34,328 bases of DNA, taken from NCBI GenBank assembly GCA_016870475.1, contig VGBO01000024.1:1-34328 (forward strand), in the 5' to 3' direction. The notes under the pieces were generated by a model. It was given only the letters and a program-made list of their open reading frames with translations. It had not been told where the DNA came from and ran no database searches. Below, piece after piece: positions 31,091 through 34,328 of the stretch (positions are counted from its first letter, which is position 1; every line of letters begins with the position of its first letter). Origin of the DNA: Actinomycetota bacterium. Lineage in GTDB: Bacteria > Actinomycetota > Acidimicrobiia > Acidimicrobiales > CAIXPF01. The position numbers and the translations under genes were made by a program.

Positions 31091-33628
31091 GTGAAGGCCC
31101 GGCACCGGTTCACCGTCCGCCCCTATCTCCCCGCGGAACTCGCCGCCCTCGACCGCCTGGCACGGAACCTGCGGTGGAGCTGGGACCGACCGACGCGCGA
31201 GCTCTTCGAACGGATCGACGCCCGGGCATGGGCGACGTACCAGGATCCGCTCCTGCTGTTGCAGGTGACCGCGCCGGAACGCCTCGACGAGCTCGCCGGC
31301 GACGCCGCGTTCCTCGCCGAGACGGACCGTCTCGACACGGCGCTCGACGCCTACCTGACCGACCCCCGCTGGTTCCAGCGGCGCGGCGACGGGTTCCGTG
31401 TGGCGTACTTCTCACCGGAGTTCGGCATCTCCGAGACGCTCCCGCAGTACTCGGGCGGTCTCGGCGTGCTCGCCGGCGACCACCTGAAGGCTGCATCGGA
31501 CCTCGGCGTCGACATCGTCGGCGTCGGCCTCTTCTACACGCACGGCTACTTCCGCCAGGCGCTCTCCGTCGACGGCTGGCAGCAGGAGCGCTACCCGACG
31601 CTCGATCCGCACGCCATGGCGCTGACGCTCCTGCGGTCGGGCAGCGACGGTGCGCCACCGTTGCGCGTCGAGGTCGCTCTCGGCACGACGACAGTCGCGC
31701 TGCAGGTGTGGCGGGCGGACGTCGGACGCGTCCCGTTGTACCTGCTCGACGCGAACCTCGAGGAGAACGACCCGGCGCTCCGGGCGATCACCGACCGGCT
31801 CTACGGCGGTGACACCGAGCACCGGCTCCGCCAGGAGCTCGTGCTCGGGATCGGTGGGGTGCGGGCACTGCGCGCCATCGGTGAGCACGCCGACGTGTTC
31901 CACACCAACGAGGGCCATGCCGGGTTCCTCGGTCTCGAACGGATCCGGGAACTGGTGTGCCAGGACGGCCTGTCCTTCGACGAGGCGGTCGCCGTCACCC
32001 GTGCCGGCGGCCTGTTCACCACCCACACCCCCGTCCCCGCTGGCATCGACCGGTTCCCCCGGGAGCTGATGGAGCGCTACTTCGGCGCCTGGTGCACCAC
32101 GTGCGGGGTGCCGTTCGAGGATCTGATGGCGCTCGGCCACCGCCCCGACGACGCCGACGACCGGTTCAACATGGCGGTGATGGGTCTCCGTCTCGCAGGT
32201 GCGTCGAACGGTGTGTCGCAGCTCCACGGGGACGTCAGCAGGCAGATGTTCGCCGGGTTGTGGCCCCAGGTCGCCACCCACGAGGTCCCGATCGGGTCGG
32301 TGACCAACGGCGTGCACGGCCCCTCGTGGGTCTCCGCCGAGGTCGACGGCCTGCTCGAGCGGGCGGTCGGCGCCGACTGGTCGATCGCTCCGGCGCCGGC
32401 GTGGGACGCGGTGCGTGCCGTCCCCGCAGCTGACGTGTGGTCGGCGCGCCGTGCGGGCACGGAACGGCTCGTCCGGTTCGTCCGCACTCGGCTCCGGCAC
32501 GCGGCGCTCGCCGCGGGGGCGGCACCGGCGGAGGTCGCCTGGACCGACGAGGCGCTCGATCCGGACGCTCTGACGATCTGTTTCGCCCGCCGGTTCGCCA
32601 CCTACAAGCGGGCGACGCTGCTCCTGTCCCAACCGGAACGCCTCCGGAGGCTGCTGCTCGAGGCCCAGCACCCGGTGCAGTTCGTCTTCGCCGGCAAGGC
32701 GCACCCGGCCGACGACGAGGGCAAGGAGTTGATCCGGCGGATCGTCACGTTCTCCCACGACCTCGGGATCCGGCACCGGTTCGCGTTCGTCGACGACTAC
32801 GACATCGGCGTCGCCCGCCTCCTCTACCAGGGGGCGGACGTCTGGCTGAACACGCCACGCCGTCCGCTCGAGGCGTGCGGCACCTCCGGGGAGAAGGCGG
32901 CGCTCAACGGCGCGTTGAACTGCTCCGTGCTCGACGGGTGGTGGGCCGAGCTCTACGACGGCGACAACGGGTGGGCGGTCACGTCCGCGCCCGACGTCGA
33001 CGACCTCGAGCGACGCGACGCGATCGAGGCGGAGTCCCTGTTCGGTCTGCTCGAGCAGCAGATCGTCCCGCTGTTCGCCGAACGGGACGCGGCCGGCCTG
33101 CCGGGCGGGTGGATCGACCGGATGCTGCGGGCATGGCGATCGCTCGGCCCCCAGGTGACCGCCCACCGCATGGTCCGCGACTACGTCGAGCGCTGGTACG
33201 AACCCCTCGCCGTCCGGTCGATCGCGCTGGGCCGGACCGGCCACGCCGAGGCCCGCGAGCTCGTGGCGTGGCGGCACCGGGTCGAGCAGGCGTGGCCGTC
33301 GATCCGGGTCGACCTCGCCGAGGGGCCGGCGGTGCATCTCGAGGGATCGGAGACCGTCTCGGTCGAGGCGACCGTCACCCTCGGGGGTCTCGACCCGGCC
33401 GATCTGACGGTCGAGGTGGTCCACGGCCGGATCACCCCCGACGGCACGATCGAGCTCCCGATCGTGCTCACCGCCGAGGCGTCGGGTGCATCCGACGACG
33501 ATCGGCAGCGCTACCGGGCCTCGTTCCGCCCGGGCGCGGCCGGCCACTACGGCTGCACGGTGCGGGTCCTCCCCCGCCATCCCGACGTCGACCGGCACGC
33601 CCTTCCCGGGCTGATCGTGTGGGCCTGA
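31091..33628 (+). CDS. glgP: Alpha-glucan phosphorylase (GlgP/MalP family)
   Basis: An 845-residue phosphorylase of the alpha-glucan family with an N-terminal DUF3417 region (LPAELAALDRLARNLRWSWD). It has AYFSPEFGISETLPQYSGGLGVLAGDHLK, HTNEGHAGF, HTPVPAG, and the PLP-binding Lys602 in GTSGEKAALNG. It cleaves alpha-1,4 glucans with phosphate to give glucose-1-phosphate. A C-terminal beta-rich extension from about residue 740 (VTLGGLDPADLTVEVVHG) is normal for the actinobacterial form. GTG 31091 is 7 nt after TAGGGT; translation from it gives MKARHRFTVRPYLP. It converges on meaB, and the two stop codons lie inside one hairpin. Confidence 0.95.
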   Translation: MKARHRFTVRPYLPAELAALDRLARNLRWSWDRPTRELFERIDARAWATYQDPLLLLQVTAPERLDELAGDAAFLAETDRLDTALDAYLTDPRWFQRRGDGFRVAYFSPEFGISETLPQYSGGLGVLAGDHLKAASDLGVDIVGVGLFYTHGYFRQALSVDGWQQERYPTLDPHAMALTLLRSGSDGAPPLRVEVALGTTTVALQVWRADVGRVPLYLLDANLEENDPALRAITDRLYGGDTEHRLRQELVLGIGGVRALRAIGEHADVFHTNEGHAGFLGLERIRELVCQDGLSFDEAVAVTRAGGLFTTHTPVPAGIDRFPRELMERYFGAWCTTCGVPFEDLMALGHRPDDADDRFNMAVMGLRLAGASNGVSQLHGDVSRQMFAGLWPQVATHEVPIGSVTNGVHGPSWVSAEVDGLLERAVGADWSIAPAPAWDAVRAVPAADVWSARRAGTERLVRFVRTRLRHAALAAGAAPAEVAWTDEALDPDALTICFARRFATYKRATLLLSQPERLRRLLLEAQHPVQFVFAGKAHPADDEGKELIRRIVTFSHDLGIRHRFAFVDDYDIGVARLLYQGADVWLNTPRRPLEACGTSGEKAALNGALNCSVLDGWWAELYDGDNGWAVTSAPDVDDLERRDAIEAESLFGLLEQQIVPLFAERDAAGLPGGWIDRMLRAWRSLGPQVTAHRMVRDYVERWYEPLAVRSIALGRTGHAEARELVAWRHRVEQAWPSIRVDLAEGPAVHLEGSETVSVEATVTLGGLDPADLTVEVVHGRITPDGTIELPIVLTAEASGASDDDRQRYRASFRPGAAGHYGCTVRVLPRHPDVDRHALPGLIVWA

Positions 33629-33647
33629 ACGCGTCGGAGGTTCAGGC
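33623..33647. terminator. Hairpin with both stop codons between glgP and meaB
   Basis: GCCTGAAC and GTTCAGGC pair perfectly over eight bases around a nine-base loop. The glgP TGA lies in the left arm and the meaB stop in the right arm. Works on both strands; no T-tract. Confidence 0.45.
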
Positions 33648-34328
33648 GAGCTGGTCGAAGAGCCGGTCGGCGGCCGTGTAGGGGTCGATCGCGCGTGCCT
33701 CGATCGCGGCGAGGAGCTCGGCGGTCCCGGCGGAGGACCACGCCCGTTCCGCCCGTTCGAGGAGGGACTCCACGACGATCCGACGGAGTTCCTCGTCGCG
33801 TCGCTGCGCCCGCCGCCGCTCGAGGTCGCCGGCAGCGCCGAGGTGCTCGCGGTGCGCCTGCACGGCCTCCCACAGCTCGGTCACGCCATCGCCGGTCGCG
33901 CCGACCGTCGCGAGGATCGGCGGTCGCCACGCGCCACGACCGGCACGGCGTCGGTACTCCTCGGACCCTTCGGACAGCTCGAGCATCTGCTCGAGGTCAC
34001 GTCGGGTGTCGTTCACCCCGGGGCGGTCCGCCTTGTTGATCACGAACAGGTCGGCGATCTCCATGAGTCCGGCCTTGTTCGCCTGCACCGAGTCACCCCA
34101 GCCGGGGTTCACGACGACGACGGTCGTGTCGGCCGCACCCGCGACCTCCACCTCGACCTGTCCGACCCCGACGGTCTCCACCAACACCCACGGGAACCCC
34201 ACCGCGTCGAGGACCCGCACCGCGGCGGGCGTGGCGAGTGACAGCCCGCCGAGGTGACCACGGGTCGCCATCGACCGGATGAACACGCCACGGTCGAGGG
34301 TGTGGTCGGACATGCGTACCCGGTCGCC
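33642..34328 (-). CDS. meaB: Methylmalonyl-CoA mutase-associated GTPase MeaB (5'-truncated)
   Basis: The right edge of the window cuts this gene; the C-terminal 228 or so residues are seen. The visible part reads GDRVRMSDH, then VFIRSMATRGHLGGLS, VETVGVGQVEVE and the GTPase specificity motif NKADR, with a helical C-terminal arm used in dimer formation. The P-loop lies outside the window. MeaB loads and protects the B12-dependent mutase MCM in propionyl-CoA or ethylmalonyl-CoA metabolism, so mutase genes are expected just beyond the edge. An in-frame ATG at 34313 is internal to the family sequence and is not the start. Confidence 0.93.
   Translation of the reverse strand, partial: GDRVRMSDHTLDRGVFIRSMATRGHLGGLSLATPAAVRVLDAVGFPWVLVETVGVGQVEVEVAGAADTTVVVVNPGWGDSVQANKAGLMEIADLFVINKADRPGVNDTRRDLEQMLELSEGSEEYRRRAGRGAWRPPILATVGATGDGVTELWEAVQAHREHLGAAGDLERRRAQRRDEELRRIVVESLLERAERAWSSAGTAELLAAIEARAIDPYTAADRLFDQLA

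Overview
The window is chromosomal DNA of a very GC-rich actinobacterium. No gene is decisive for taxonomy. The combination of an F420-type luciferase-like oxidoreductase, a PASTA-domain Ser/Thr kinase, GatCAB, a family III CoA-transferase, treS/glgB/glgP glucan genes and many leaderless GTG starts suits Actinobacteria, and I would guess Acidimicrobiia as an inference. I see no phage, transposon, integrase, CRISPR array, tRNA or rRNA. The DNA is almost fully coding, with no gene-free stretch above about 150 bases. I count 28 genes in short, alternating strand blocks, giving 8 convergent and 7 divergent junctions.

Layout. (1) 11-1279: membrane mannosyltransferase-like protein (PIG-V type). (2) 1291-3744, minus: a two-domain CaiB/BaiF CoA-transferase. 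(3) 3851-7781: a coupled operon of GT2 glycosyltransferase, ChbG/HpnK-like deacetylase, a protein made of two fused methyltransferases, and a luciferase-like oxidoreductase; the first three look like sugar or lipid-linked sugar tailoring. (4) ilvD (minus) divergent from a MATE exporter. (5) 10843-14724, minus: gatC-gatA-gatB and a histidine phosphatase. (6) SCP2-like protein (plus), then PASTA kinase (minus) divergent from a small anchored protein. (7) 17613-20736, minus: a MetE-like protein with a damaged zinc site, then ligA. (8) a six-helix membrane protein of unknown function (plus). (9) 21765-23980, minus: cysteine desulfurase coupled to mnmA, a tRNA 2-thiouridine pair. (10) methyltransferase and galT (plus). 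(11) 25842-31039, minus: treS, glgB, rhomboid protease, thioesterase. (12) glgP (plus), and a 5'-truncated meaB at the right edge.

The strongest pattern is in the signals, not the genes. Twelve genes carry a TANNNT hexamer ending 7-9 nt before an ATG or GTG, with no Shine-Dalgarno sequence. This is what leaderless transcripts look like, and it fixes many start codons. At three junctions (gatB/phosphatase, rhomboid/thioesterase, methyltransferase/galT) the TAG stop of one gene is also the first half of the next gene's -10 hexamer. Genes with real leaders (CoA-transferase, GT2, MetE-like, the 24036 methyltransferase) have both a -10 further upstream and a Shine-Dalgarno. Several convergent gene ends carry hairpins with the stop codons inside them.

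I did not find a convincing new multi-gene system such as a defence island or biosynthetic cluster. The most unusual items are the stop/promoter fusions, the MetE-like protein lacking zinc ligands, the fused double methyltransferase and two uncharacterised membrane proteins.
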